Shown: in pieces, positions 53,289-62,232 of the stretch
How the letters are laid out: every line of letters begins with the position of its first letter
Position numbering within the stretch: position 1 is the stretch's first letter
Assembly (NCBI RefSeq): GCF_000175215.2
Contig: NC_014816.1
Coordinates: 2,291,001 to 2,355,000, forward strand
Source: Asticcacaulis excentricus CB 48
GTDB lineage: Bacteria > Pseudomonadota > Alphaproteobacteria > Caulobacterales > Caulobacteraceae
Direction of reading: 5' to 3'
DNA: 64,000 nucleotides
The notes under the pieces: model-generated
The model's database searches: none
Seen by the model: only the letters and a program-made list of their open reading frames with translations
Told to the model about the DNA's origin: nothing
Program-made: the position numbers and the translations under genes

Positions 53289-54332
53289 ATGCGAAAGATC
53301 CTGTTCACGTGTGCGGCCCCTGTCTTGGCCCTCGCATTTTTGTCGACCAAGGCCGTCGCGCAATGCCCGGACGTGCGCTCTAACCGCCCCGGCGCGCCTC
53401 TTCTGCCGGCCGTTACAAAGGTGGAGATCTTTAACCCTACCGTTCCGGGCAAGCCTCACCCCGCAGTACCGGGCAGCGAGCAGGACCGGGCTCAGACGAC
53501 GGGGGGTGTGCGAGGGAAATCGAGCCTGACCCTGATTGTCACCCTCTCATCTGAGGTCGCCAGTGGTTGCGAACTCCCCTTTTCCCTCTACGACGCCACC
53601 GGGTCTTTGATTAACCGGTTTCAGCCGGATACAGAAAAGACCTTTCCCCGCATAAATGGGACCAGCAGCTCCTATCTCACGGTTACCGCCAACGGATCCA
53701 ATAAGGTTGAACTTACCCTGCCCGTCGGCATTCGGCTTGGCGGTTCGCGCATTCAGCGTCATCGCCTGGGACTGAGCACGCCCTATAGCGGACAAACGCC
53801 TGAGACGCCGGTTTTGTTCGAGTTTAAAAATAATCCGGTCCGCATCGGGTCGATTTATCGGATAGGGGATACGAGCCGTCCGGCAAGCCCGGGGGATCGT
53901 ATTGAGGTGGCGGTGACAACGGCAGAGCCTATGGATCCGGCCTCAGAAGACTATGAGTTTGTAACGTCGGATCAGAGGCGTCTGCGAAATCGCCTTTTCG
54001 TCCGATATACATTCTCGCCGACAAACCTGGCCCGGCTAGACGGAAATATGGGCGACAATCCCCAACCCTTTGCGCCCAACTTTGCAGATGGCAGCAGTCG
54101 TCTTCCGATCCGCATAAGTGCACCATCGCCCACGCCTTCACCGGTGACACCCATCTTACCCCAAAAGCCCCTCGCAGTTGTGAAGTTACCCACCCGCCCC
54201 ACGCTGAGCCCAAAGCCCCAAGCACAAGGTAATGCCGATGCGCCTCAAAGCGTCGTCATGAGCGCACAACTCTATACGGAAAGCACAGGTGAAGGCGGAG
54301 AGATCCTCTCCTTAGACATCCCCCTCAACTAA
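53289..54332 (+). CDS. exported protein of unknown function after the secretin
   Basis: 347-aa protein with a signal peptide (RKILFTCAAPVLALAFLSTKAVA) and start at 53289 after GGAG. The mature protein is beta-rich with LTLIVTLSSEVASGCELP, a second CPDV Cys near the cleavage site, and a Pro-rich tail (SPTPSPVTPILPQKP). No family is recognised. It follows the secretin by 126 bases on the same strand and may be a surface or exported substrate of it. The large secreted protein at 59948-61423 has a similar Cys and repeat composition, though not obvious homology. Confidence 0.6.
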   Translation: MRKILFTCAAPVLALAFLSTKAVAQCPDVRSNRPGAPLLPAVTKVEIFNPTVPGKPHPAVPGSEQDRAQTTGGVRGKSSLTLIVTLSSEVASGCELPFSLYDATGSLINRFQPDTEKTFPRINGTSSSYLTVTANGSNKVELTLPVGIRLGGSRIQRHRLGLSTPYSGQTPETPVLFEFKNNPVRIGSIYRIGDTSRPASPGDRIEVAVTTAEPMDPASEDYEFVTSDQRRLRNRLFVRYTFSPTNLARLDGNMGDNPQPFAPNFADGSSRLPIRISAPSPTPSPVTPILPQKPLAVVKLPTRPTLSPKPQAQGNADAPQSVVMSAQLYTESTGEGGEILSLDIPLN

Positions 54333-54368
54333 CGAAAAGCGTCATCGAGAAACCCCATGGCAAGCCTT

Positions 54369-54409
54369 CGAGAATTTCCCATGTCGCTGAGACATATGGG
54401 AAATTCTCG
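54369..54409 (+). terminator. hairpin at the end of the secretin cluster
   Basis: CGAGAATTTCCCAT (54369-54382) pairs exactly with ATGGGAAATTCTCG (54396-54409), and GTC/GAC pairing inside shortens the loop. It begins 37 bases after the last stop. It lacks a T-run, so it may be an RNA-protecting hairpin rather than a true terminator. Confidence 0.4.
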
Positions 54410-54530
54410 CAGCTTCACCGGCCGGAGGGGCTCAGCCGCTTCGGCCGGAGATATAGGATGAGGGCAAAAAACCAAAAGGGGCGGTACCGAGAGGCCGGTA
54501 ACGCTGACAAGAGCGACTGATTTACGAGGC

Positions 54531-55379
54531 TCAGACGACTTCTGACGCTTTGCGATCTTCCGCAGTGACGGGAGCGATACGCACCTCGATACCGGCGTGC
54601 TCGAGCCACTCGCGCGCCGAATCCGTTAGTCCCTCGTCGGTAATGACCACATCAATGGCGGTCAATGGGCAAACAGAGAGAGAGGCCGGGGCATCAATCT
54701 TTGACGAATCGGCCAGCACGATCACCTGATCGGCACGCTCCATCAGACGGCGTTCGGACTGAACAAGCAGAGTGTCCGATTGCATCAGACCATTACGCGT
54801 TAAGGCCTGACAGCCGATAAACATTTTCGCGGCCGAGAAGTTCTGCAGCATACCATCCTCATAGGGATTGAGAATGATGCGCTGCTCGCGAAACAGCTCA
54901 CCACCAGGCAGGGTGACCTTCACCTTTGAGCGATCAAGCAGGCATTGCAGGATAGGGATCGAGGTGGTGAGCACGTGATAGGGCTCGTTGGCCATCATAT
55001 TGGCCATGGTGTAGGTCGTTGAGCCGCCATCGATAATCATCGAAATGCCGGGCTTCAGATAGTCCAGCGCGGCGCGGGCAATAGCGCGTTTGACCGGCGC
55101 ATTGACGATGGTCGAGGCCAGAAAACTCGATTGCCCGGTAAGGCTATCGGTCTGAAAATCCGGCGTCTTTGCTTCAGCCTTCGCTGTGAAGTGCTTGCCC
55201 TCGATGCGCATGGCGCCGCCACGCACCCGCAAAAGGTGTCCCAGGTCATGTAACTCATTGAGATCGCGGCGGATGGTCGCCGGGGATACCCCAAGACGCG
55301 CCGTCAGCTCATCGACCGAGGTCACCCGGTCCGGATTCAGTTCGTCGATGATCAGCTTCCAGCGATCCTGAAGGTGCAT
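54531..55379 (-). CDS. DeoR-family regulator of the rhamnose isomerase genes
   Basis: 282-aa repressor of the DeoR/GlpR type. The N-terminal HTH reads TSVDELTARLGVSPATIRRDL; the C-terminal sugar-phosphate-sensing domain shows IDGGSTTYTMANMM, GGELFREQRIILNP and VLADSSKIDAPA. DeoR regulators control rhamnose catabolism in rhizobia. It is downstream of the rhamnulokinase gene on the same strand (138-base gap). It likely binds the direct repeats in the kinase/isomerase control region. The effector would be a phosphorylated sugar. Confidence 0.88.
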   Translation of the reverse strand: MHLQDRWKLIIDELNPDRVTSVDELTARLGVSPATIRRDLNELHDLGHLLRVRGGAMRIEGKHFTAKAEAKTPDFQTDSLTGQSSFLASTIVNAPVKRAIARAALDYLKPGISMIIDGGSTTYTMANMMANEPYHVLTTSIPILQCLLDRSKVKVTLPGGELFREQRIILNPYEDGMLQNFSAAKMFIGCQALTRNGLMQSDTLLVQSERRLMERADQVIVLADSSKIDAPASLSVCPLTAIDVVITDEGLTDSAREWLEHAGIEVRIAPVTAEDRKASEVV

Positions 55380-55517
55380 TTGATCCGCCCTGGGTCTTTA
55401 AATGATGATCTTTATACGCCAGGCGTGAGACCCACCCTCTGCGCATTATGATCGAATCTGATTGATTCTTATAGGGCGCATTCCACATACTGGGAAGCAC
55501 CTTTTTGGGTGGGACGT

Positions 55518-57038
55518 TTAATCGTTTTCCATCGCCTTCAGCCAGGCTGCGCGATAGGCGCGTATCTCCTCGACGCATTTCGGGTCCACGAGCTTGTAAG
55601 CGGGTGCGGGCGCGACATGATCGGTGAAAAACGCCATGGCTCCGGCGCCCCGGGTCACACCTGAGGAGGTTTCGCATACCAGAACCGGCGCATCTCGCAT
55701 GGCGGCGAGGAGCGTACAAAAGGCCGCATTGTGCGCAGCCGGTCCTTCGATCAGAAGAGGGCGATCGGCGGGTGCGATCATGTCGAGCGAGGTGACGGCG
55801 ATTAAGGCCACATAGAGAAGCCCCAGAGCCGCGCGCGTCTGCGGCGTATCCGTCTGAAGCCCAATGATTTCGCCCCGGCGTCCCGGGAAAGGCCCGCCCG
55901 CATCAACGAAGCTCGGTAACGCCATAGCCCCTGATTGGATAACCTCTATAACGTTATCGAGGGTGACGGGGACATCGACATGGCCATTGGTAATCAGTTC
56001 AAGCGCTCGCCCGCCCATAAAGCGCGCGCAAGGCACGGCACGGCCATAGACGTCGATATTGACGAGACAGTCGCGATCCGGGCGCAGGCTCTCAGATACC
56101 GCCGCCGGTGCAATACCCGGTGCCATAGCCACATACCACGTCCCTGTCGTCAGTATGACGGGCAATGCGGCCGTTTCATTGTGCTGATGTCTGGCAATAA
56201 CAAGTGCGAGGGCGGCATTGGAATCATGCAGCCCCACATGTACCTGGCAGTCGGGGCTAAGCCCCACAGCCTCGGCAATCTCCGGACGCAAGGGGCCGGC
56301 CTTTTCCCAGGCACTTCGCAAAGGCGCAAAGCGTTCAGCCCAGCCTTCAGAAACGGCCAGGCTCGAAAACGTACCCTTTCCGGGATTCCAAAGATCTGTG
56401 TGACAGCCCAAAGACGTCACTTCTGAACACAGAACCCCTGAGAGCCGCCACGTCCAGTACTGGGCGTAAGAGAGGATATAGCGTACCCGCTCGAAAAACT
56501 TGGGGTCACGTCGCGCGTGCCAGAAAATCTGCGCCCCAAGATTGAGCCCGTTAGGCAAAAGCGGGGACAAGGTCTCTTCAAACGCCGGACGCACCCGCTG
56601 GTACGCCCGTTCATAAGGCAGAGGGATGGAGGCTTCGTAGTCCTGTATGGGCTGCAGAAGCTGCTCGTCGGCGCTCAGGAAGGCGCAGCCTGCGCCGTGG
56701 GCAACCGGCATAATCCGATCGATACGGTAGTGCTGAGACAGGCGCTTTAATTCGCTTAAACACCACGCGAAAAGCGTGTCCACATCAAAGGCCGCATAAA
56801 GGCGGGTGTGCAGATGAGGCGTTTTAAGGGTCGTGCGGCCTAAGATCTGACCGTTCGCATCGATGACGCTCAGTTTGGCGTTGGTCTTGCCCACATCGAA
56901 GACCACGCAAACGCCCGCCCCCGTCGTAAGCGGGGCTTTCGTCGCTTCGCCAGTATCCGCGATCGCACAATCCTCCGAAGACGGAACATCCTCCGAAACA
57001 GGCGCTACCGACAGATCTCTCAGGCTGTTACGCACCAT
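55518..57038 (-). CDS. FGGY-family carbohydrate kinase, rhamnulokinase-like
   Basis: 506-aa sugar kinase, probably phosphorylating L-rhamnulose. The N-terminal phosphate motif is VVFDVGKTNAKLSVID (about residues 45-60); GLHDSNAALALV and the adenosine motif EGPAAHNAAFCTLLAAM follow. A 40-residue N-terminal extension precedes the first motif, but the start at 57038 is supported by GGGAG and no better site lies inside. The isomerase diverges from it 294 bases away, and a DeoR regulator follows, the arrangement of rhizobial rhamnose genes. Another ketose substrate cannot be excluded. Confidence 0.85.
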   Translation of the reverse strand: MVRNSLRDLSVAPVSEDVPSSEDCAIADTGEATKAPLTTGAGVCVVFDVGKTNAKLSVIDANGQILGRTTLKTPHLHTRLYAAFDVDTLFAWCLSELKRLSQHYRIDRIMPVAHGAGCAFLSADEQLLQPIQDYEASIPLPYERAYQRVRPAFEETLSPLLPNGLNLGAQIFWHARRDPKFFERVRYILSYAQYWTWRLSGVLCSEVTSLGCHTDLWNPGKGTFSSLAVSEGWAERFAPLRSAWEKAGPLRPEIAEAVGLSPDCQVHVGLHDSNAALALVIARHQHNETAALPVILTTGTWYVAMAPGIAPAAVSESLRPDRDCLVNIDVYGRAVPCARFMGGRALELITNGHVDVPVTLDNVIEVIQSGAMALPSFVDAGGPFPGRRGEIIGLQTDTPQTRAALGLLYVALIAVTSLDMIAPADRPLLIEGPAAHNAAFCTLLAAMRDAPVLVCETSSGVTRGAGAMAFFTDHVAPAPAYKLVDPKCVEEIRAYRAAWLKAMEND

Positions 57039-57106
57039 CCACTCCCTAAACCAGCTGCTCTTGCTGAGCGAACGCGCCTCCGTTTCCGACGCCGTCGTTC
57101 ATTGCC

Positions 57107-57150
57107 GATTGTTATTGATCGAAAATTAGCAACGAAGATTGTTTTTCGAC
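57107..57150. promoter_or_regulatory. candidate DeoR-binding direct repeats
   Basis: GATTGTTATTGATC (57107-57120) and GATTGTTTTTCGAC (57137-57150) are direct repeats spaced 30 bases, about three helical turns, in the control region between the divergent kinase and isomerase genes. DeoR proteins often bind direct repeats. A role for the adjacent DeoR regulator is inferred. Confidence 0.4.
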
Positions 57151-57332
57151 GCTATTTCCGTTAGGCTCCCACACTATAAGAAAAGCGTAACAACGCCCAC
57201 AAAAAACAGGGAGAGCCGCCACACTCGCGCGCTCTCATATATGGCGTGGCGCGTGCGCCACATCCAGACCGTTCGCGTCAACGGTCTGTTGAATTGACTC
57301 TGTCCGGTTTTTAACTCTATCTGGAGGCCCAT

Positions 57333-58673
57333 GTGCTCAAGGATTGGACACCCCGAATGGGCTATGTCGCTGTCAAGAAAACCCAATCGGCCCTGCCGCA
57401 GGACATAATTGATCGCGAAAACGCGCGGCTGATGGCGGCGCATATGGCGGACTATGAGGCGCTGGGCGTCAGGCTCGCGCGCGTGGGCATCGACATAGAG
57501 CACGTGGTCGATCGTCTTATGACGCTGGAGGTCGGGATACCGAGCTGGGGCATGGTCTCTGGCGGTACGCGCTTTGCGCGGTTTCCTATGCCGGGCGAAC
57601 CGACCAACATTTTAGAAAAGATCGAAGACTGTGCGGCGGTCCACCAGGTATCGGGCTTAACGCCTCGCATCTCCCTGCATTTTCCGTGGGACAAGGCCAC
57701 CGACATCAATGAAGTGCGCGACTTTGCCCATGCCTACGGGATGGGCTTTGATGCGGTCAATTCGAACACCTTTCAGGACCAGCCCGGCCAAAGACTGTCC
57801 TATAAGTACGGGTCTTTGACCCATTCTGATGCGGCCACGCGTGCTCAGGCCATTGAACACAATCTGGAATGTATTGAGATCGGCGACCGACTGGGGGCGA
57901 AGGCTCTGACCGTGTGGATTGGAGACGGCTCTAACTTTGCCGGCCAGAACGAGTTTGCTGATACGCTTGAGCGCTATCTTGAGAGCATGAAATCGATCTA
58001 TGCCGCCCTTCCCCATGACTGGCGCCTGTTTATCGAACATAAGCTCTACGAGCCCGCCTTTTATGCGACCGTTATTCAGGACTGGGGCACATCCATTCTC
58101 TGTGCGCAGACGCTCGGTCCCAAGGCGCAGTGTCTGGTGGATCTGGGCCACCATGCACCGACCGTCAATATCGAGCTGATCGTGGCGAGACTGGCACAAT
58201 TTGGCAAGCTCGGCGGCTTCCACTTCAATGACTCAAAATATGGCGACGATGACCTCGATGCCGGCTCACTCAACCCTTTCCAGTTGTTCCTGATTTTCAA
58301 CGAACTGGTCTACGCTGAGACGCGGGCGAAAGGGCAGTTTAATCCCGCCTACATGATGGATCAGTCGCACAATGTGACAGACCCCATCGAGAGCCTTTTG
58401 AACTCTGCCCGCGCGATCGCTGGCGCTTACGTCAAGGCGCTGATCGTCGACAGGAAGGCCCTGAAAGAGCATCAGGCCAATAATGATGTGATGATGGCGC
58501 ATCACTGTCTGCGCATGGCCTACGAAACCGATGTGCGCCCGGCCCTTGCTATGGCGCGCTTGCGCAAAGGCGGGGCCATTGACCCCATGCTGGCCTTCCG
58601 TGCGACCGGCTACCGCGCTGAAAAAGCCAAGGTTCGCAAAGCCCGGTCCGCCCAGGGCGGCGGAATTATTTAA
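57333..58673 (+). CDS. rhaI: L-rhamnose isomerase, RhaI type
   Basis: 446-aa isomerase of the Pseudomonas-stutzeri-like L-rhamnose isomerase class (about 430 aa), a TIM barrel converting L-rhamnose to L-rhamnulose. Metal-site segments are LFIEHKLYEP (Glu near 235), QCLVDLGHHAP and GGFHFNDSKYGDDDLDAGS. Start is GTG 57333 with GGAGG five bases upstream. It is monocistronic or cotranscribed with the DUF1961 gene 41 bases later, and divergent from the kinase. It competes with the oxidative rhamnose route at 16.6-21.9 kb. Confidence 0.9.
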   Translation: MLKDWTPRMGYVAVKKTQSALPQDIIDRENARLMAAHMADYEALGVRLARVGIDIEHVVDRLMTLEVGIPSWGMVSGGTRFARFPMPGEPTNILEKIEDCAAVHQVSGLTPRISLHFPWDKATDINEVRDFAHAYGMGFDAVNSNTFQDQPGQRLSYKYGSLTHSDAATRAQAIEHNLECIEIGDRLGAKALTVWIGDGSNFAGQNEFADTLERYLESMKSIYAALPHDWRLFIEHKLYEPAFYATVIQDWGTSILCAQTLGPKAQCLVDLGHHAPTVNIELIVARLAQFGKLGGFHFNDSKYGDDDLDAGSLNPFQLFLIFNELVYAETRAKGQFNPAYMMDQSHNVTDPIESLLNSARAIAGAYVKALIVDRKALKEHQANNDVMMAHHCLRMAYETDVRPALAMARLRKGGAIDPMLAFRATGYRAEKAKVRKARSAQGGGII

Positions 58674-58714
58674 TCCGCCCGTTTAAGTCGACATTAAAGA
58701 TCCCGGGTTTTCAC

Positions 58715-59452
58715 ATGCGCCTCACACGTCGCCAGTGGCTGGCCTCCGGCCTGGCCGCTTCCGCCCTTCCCTCGTCACTGTTTGCCGCCGAGCCAGGTGA
58801 ACTGATCTACGCCAATCCAATGACGTCGCCTTCCGACGTGGCGAAATTCAAGATGGAAGGCGACGCAAAGGTCGATTTCCCAAATCAGCGCATGCAGTTG
58901 AGCGCGCTTCGCGATGCGTCTGAGGGCCAGGCATCTAACTTTGTCTACTGGTGTCCGGAAGTCTTTCCTGACCACATAGAGATTAGCTGGAACTTCTGGC
59001 CATTGAAGGAGCCTGGTCTGTGCATTCTCTTTTTCGCGGCACAAGGCCAGGGCGGTGAGCACGTCCTTTCACCGACGCTGAAGCCGAGGGCTGGCATTTA
59101 TGATCAGTACACAAAGAGCGACGTAGAGGCGCTTCAGATCTCTTATTTCAGACGGCGATGGGAGGAGGAGCGCGCTTTCCACCTGGCGAACCTGCGCTAT
59201 GCGCCAGGCTTTGAACTTCTGGCCCAGGGCGCTGACCCCCTGCCTGATGTTGAAGATGCCAAACCGCCTTACCGAATCCGAATACTCAAATCCGGGCGTC
59301 AGGTCGTCTTTACGATCAATGACCTCCCCGTTTTAAACTGGACCGGGGCCAATGAGCGGAAATGGCCTACGAAAGGCAGCGTTGGATTTCGCCAGATGGC
59401 ACCGCTAGTGGCTGAATATTCCGACCTCGAAGTCAGACGCCTCAAGCCATAA
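58715..59452 (+). CDS. exported DUF1961 (YesU-like) protein
   Basis: 245-aa protein with a Tat signal (TRRQWLASGLAASALPSS, cut after FAA). The mature part is a jelly-roll typical of DUF1961/YesU: ELIYANPMTSPSDVAKFKMEG, WCPEVFPDHIEISWNFWPL, and VFTINDLPVLNW near the end. YesU belongs to the Bacillus rhamnogalacturonan locus, so a role in binding or cutting rhamnogalacturonan or its side chains is likely; enzyme activity is not established. It follows rhaI by 41 bases. Confidence 0.8.
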   Translation: MRLTRRQWLASGLAASALPSSLFAAEPGELIYANPMTSPSDVAKFKMEGDAKVDFPNQRMQLSALRDASEGQASNFVYWCPEVFPDHIEISWNFWPLKEPGLCILFFAAQGQGGEHVLSPTLKPRAGIYDQYTKSDVEALQISYFRRRWEEERAFHLANLRYAPGFELLAQGADPLPDVEDAKPPYRIRILKSGRQVVFTINDLPVLNWTGANERKWPTKGSVGFRQMAPLVAEYSDLEVRRLKP

Positions 59453-59571
59453 ACGTCGCCGTCGTTTCACTGGATCACGCCTTCCCTCAAACTCGGAAGA
59501 TGACACTACCCTGATCAGTGATTAGCCGTCTGTCTATGAGTGAGGGCTCGCCCAATCATGAGCATCACTAC

Positions 59572-59605
59572 CCGAATTCTTGAGTATACCGAATTCTTGA
59601 GTATA
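59572..59605. repeat. tandem 17-base duplication
   Basis: CCGAATTCTTGAGTATA occurs twice back to back (59572-59588 and 59589-59605). It lies in a 495-base stretch without a supported gene after the DUF1961 gene. It could be a recent slippage duplication or a doubled binding site. Confidence 0.55.
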
Positions 59606-59903
59606 GACGTAAGGTCCAGTTACGAATGAGAGCGCCCGATCGCAACCGTTCGGGCAAAAAGCGGCCCATTACACACGTCTCGGACTTGGCGGCCTCCATC
59701 CCCATAGCCTTCCGCCTCGCGAGCCCCGTTCTCGCGCCCTTAGCTGCAGGAGGAATGGAAGTGGATTTGAATATTTCGTATTGAGATGCCGCTCGATCAG
59801 CAAGTGAGCGTTCACCATACGCTTGAACACAAATCTTATCTCGGCACATCTGTGCCCGTTGACTTACCAAGCCACGGTGGCCTGGATTAGTGCCGCCAGA
59901 CGC

Positions 59904-59939
59904 GCCTTGCCCCCTGCCGACGTCAGGAGGGGGCAAGGC
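59904..59939 (-). terminator. hairpin ending the large secreted-protein gene
   Basis: GCCTTGCCCCCT (59904-59915) pairs with AGGGGGCAAGGC (59928-59939), a GC-rich 12-base stem beginning nine bases after the stop of the minus-strand gene. There is no T-run in the minus direction. It is probably a transcript-end hairpin. Confidence 0.5.
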
Positions 59940-59947
59940 TATACGTT

Positions 59948-61423
59948 TTATTGACGTCGGATATTGGCACCCACTGAGTCCGGAACGTTCGGAGTGGGTG
60001 TTGCGTCAGGGATCAACACTTTCTGTTTGGCCGGCAGAACAAAGGTAACTTCCTTTTCAAACAGTGTGTCCTGCCCCGACAGGGTCAGGGCCTGGGGATA
60101 GACATTTACGGTAAAGCTCTTGCCGACACAGACCTCACGCTCTGTGGCCGTCAGGGTGACGACGACCGTGGCCTGCCCCGCGGGAGGCGTAACGCTACCC
60201 GATACCTGTTCAAAACAGGTCTCAGGGGCGATGCCGGACGCGGTTACCTTCCAGGCGAAGGGCTGATTGGCTGCGGTGGCATTGTGCGGCGTTAGTCGCA
60301 CATTGACTGCGGATGACAAACGACCGACATTTTGCGGATAGAGCGGACCCGCCAGAGCCTTAACGCCATACTCCGGGCTTGAGACGAGTTCAAGGGTGAG
60401 GTCGCCACCGGGATCCGGATTGATCGTATAGCTCTTGCGGCCCACAAAGTTTTTCAGAAAATCAGGCGCAAGGTTAAATCCATAGATTTGAAACTCCCGA
60501 TCGTTGGCAACAGGTTCCAGAGCGGTATTGTTCCGCAGAGGCAGTCCGCCATTTGCCGATACATTCAAACGCGTGGGGACTGAGCCCGCAACAAAATGTT
60601 CGCCGGGCATAATGGCCCAGTAGCCTTGCCTGAATTCCAGTCGACGTTCGTCAAAGCAGGTTTCAATGGCACCGGACCTTACGGCTGGCAGGGTCATAGT
60701 TAAAGTGGGCGGGCTGCTGCTTCGGGTATAGGTAAGCCCATGCTTGATCGCGCAGCCCAGTAAATTCGTTGACCTTTGACTACCGCCTCCGCCAGTCACA
60801 CCGGGTGAACTCATCACATATGTTGTTGTGCCACCTCCACTACAGTTAGAGGTAGAGGGATTACAGCCCGAGCCACCTCCGACCGTAATAGGAGGTGTTG
60901 ATCCGAAGGTACCGGCGGGAGCTGTCGCGTTGGAAGACGAGCTGGAACGGGCATATTCCTCCTCCCAACTGGTGGAAATAATTGACCGGGGCTTTAGCGT
61001 TATTGGAATCTGTTCGTTGTCGAGATGTAAGATGCCGTTATTGGGCCCGCTCAACTGATTAAACCTCAGCGTGACAACGACCGACCCGATAGCGCCGCAG
61101 CCGCGGCCATTATTGGTTGCACCGTTGTAGCCTTGATAGATATGGGCCTCAGCCCCCGGCATGGCGGTTATTTTGGCCTCTTTGATCATATCAAAAAAAT
61201 GGCCGAAGAATTCGATGTCCACGTAGCCCTGGCCGATAATCACAAGACGGCCCTGAGAGGGCCGCCACTGGGCATCTCCCCGATCCTGAGTTTGCTGGCA
61301 CTTTCCGGCTGAATAGGGGGGCGTGTTACCGTAATAGGCGCTTTCTACGCCCGCTTCGGCGGGATTTGAAGACAGTGCGCCAAGGCCTAGAAGTACGGCC
61401 GCACCAACGGGTAGGAGTTTCAT
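59948..61423 (-). CDS. large secreted protein of unknown function
   Basis: 491-aa protein with a signal peptide (KLLPVGAAVLLGLGALSSNP, cut after AEA). The middle (about 165-225) is a low-complexity Ser/Gly/Thr linker (STPPITVGGGSGCNPSTSNC). Either side are beta-rich, Ig-like segments with scattered Cys residues (GRGCGAIGSVVV, ETCFDERR, ETCFEQ). No catalytic motif or family is recognised. It is alone on the minus strand. AAGGGA precedes the ATG. Confidence 0.65.
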   Translation of the reverse strand: MKLLPVGAAVLLGLGALSSNPAEAGVESAYYGNTPPYSAGKCQQTQDRGDAQWRPSQGRLVIIGQGYVDIEFFGHFFDMIKEAKITAMPGAEAHIYQGYNGATNNGRGCGAIGSVVVTLRFNQLSGPNNGILHLDNEQIPITLKPRSIISTSWEEEYARSSSSSNATAPAGTFGSTPPITVGGGSGCNPSTSNCSGGGTTTYVMSSPGVTGGGGSQRSTNLLGCAIKHGLTYTRSSSPPTLTMTLPAVRSGAIETCFDERRLEFRQGYWAIMPGEHFVAGSVPTRLNVSANGGLPLRNNTALEPVANDREFQIYGFNLAPDFLKNFVGRKSYTINPDPGGDLTLELVSSPEYGVKALAGPLYPQNVGRLSSAVNVRLTPHNATAANQPFAWKVTASGIAPETCFEQVSGSVTPPAGQATVVVTLTATEREVCVGKSFTVNVYPQALTLSGQDTLFEKEVTFVLPAKQKVLIPDATPTPNVPDSVGANIRRQ

Positions 61424-61580
61424 GTTAGATCCCTTTTAAGCTATTGACGAAATAGGAAAACGTTGTGGTTTTGGGGTGAAAGACGGCCTCAGGGCGAAAG
61501 CCCTTGTTTAAGAATTTCGCCCTGATCGTTTGGATGGCCGGGCCATGAGAACTCGGCGTCGGTTGCCCGTGTGTGGCGGG

Positions 61581-61670
61581 TTAAGGAAATGCGCAGCGAA
61601 AAGTATCGTTGCGCCCCTCATGCAGGCGCCCGGCCGGCCTCAGAACCATTCTGCTTGTGAAGTTTTTCAT
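61581..61670 (-). CDS. possible 29-codon small ORF with strong ribosome site
   Basis: From ATG at 61670 a 29-residue frame (MKNFTSRMVLRPAGRLHEG and ten more) ends at 61581. GGAGG lies nine bases upstream, better than for many genes here. It lies 158 bases before the secreted-protein gene on the same strand, so it could be a leader peptide. Length is too short to judge from composition. Confidence 0.25.
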   Translation of the reverse strand: MKNFTSRMVLRPAGRLHEGRNDTFRCAFP

Positions 61671-62232
61671 CCTAAAGCCTCCTCGGACGCGGCTTGAGGT
61701 ATGCGCAACCCTCTCCCGCCAACCGACTGAAAGGATGAAGCTTTCTTTCGAATTGACCATGTCGCAAACTGTTGCAAAGGGCGGTAACTTGCCGTTTGGC
61801 CAAGTCGTATGCGGTCGCAGCTTGTTTTGGCTTACGGGAGAGTCTGTGCGATTACGCACATGTGCGCCCATTTCCCTATCCTGCGGGCACAGGGGCAAGA
61901 GACGTATGGTCTGCCCCGGAAAGCGCCGTATCTCTTTTCCCGCCTCAGCCACTTTAAGCCGGCAATAGGTCTTAGCGCTTCCCTGAGCCACAGCGGCGAG
62001 ACGATATCAGTCAGACAGGGCAATGGGCTGTGAGGACTTTATTTTTGAAAGGGCACTCGAAATTCTCGAGGCGTTTTTTCGGTCGCTTCGCCGGGCGGCG
62101 TCATGCCCGGGACGGGTCTGAGCACACGATCCAAATCATAGCCCGCAATGGGGTCAGGTGCGCTGAAGAGGGTCTTTAGACAAACTCAGGCATTGCGGCC
62201 AGCCTATTGGGGTAAATACAAGCGGCTGTTGA
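61671..62232. other. gene-free stretch upstream of the secreted-protein gene
   Basis: No supported gene. It contains the palindrome GTGCGATTACGCAC at 61846-61859 (five-base arms around ATTA), of the general type bound by dimeric regulators. Overlapping open frames on both strands have no recognisable motifs. Confidence 0.5.

Noticed and set aside
59568..59936. 122-codon minus-strand open frame
   Set aside because: It overlaps a tandem duplication and a terminator hairpin and has no recognisable motif.
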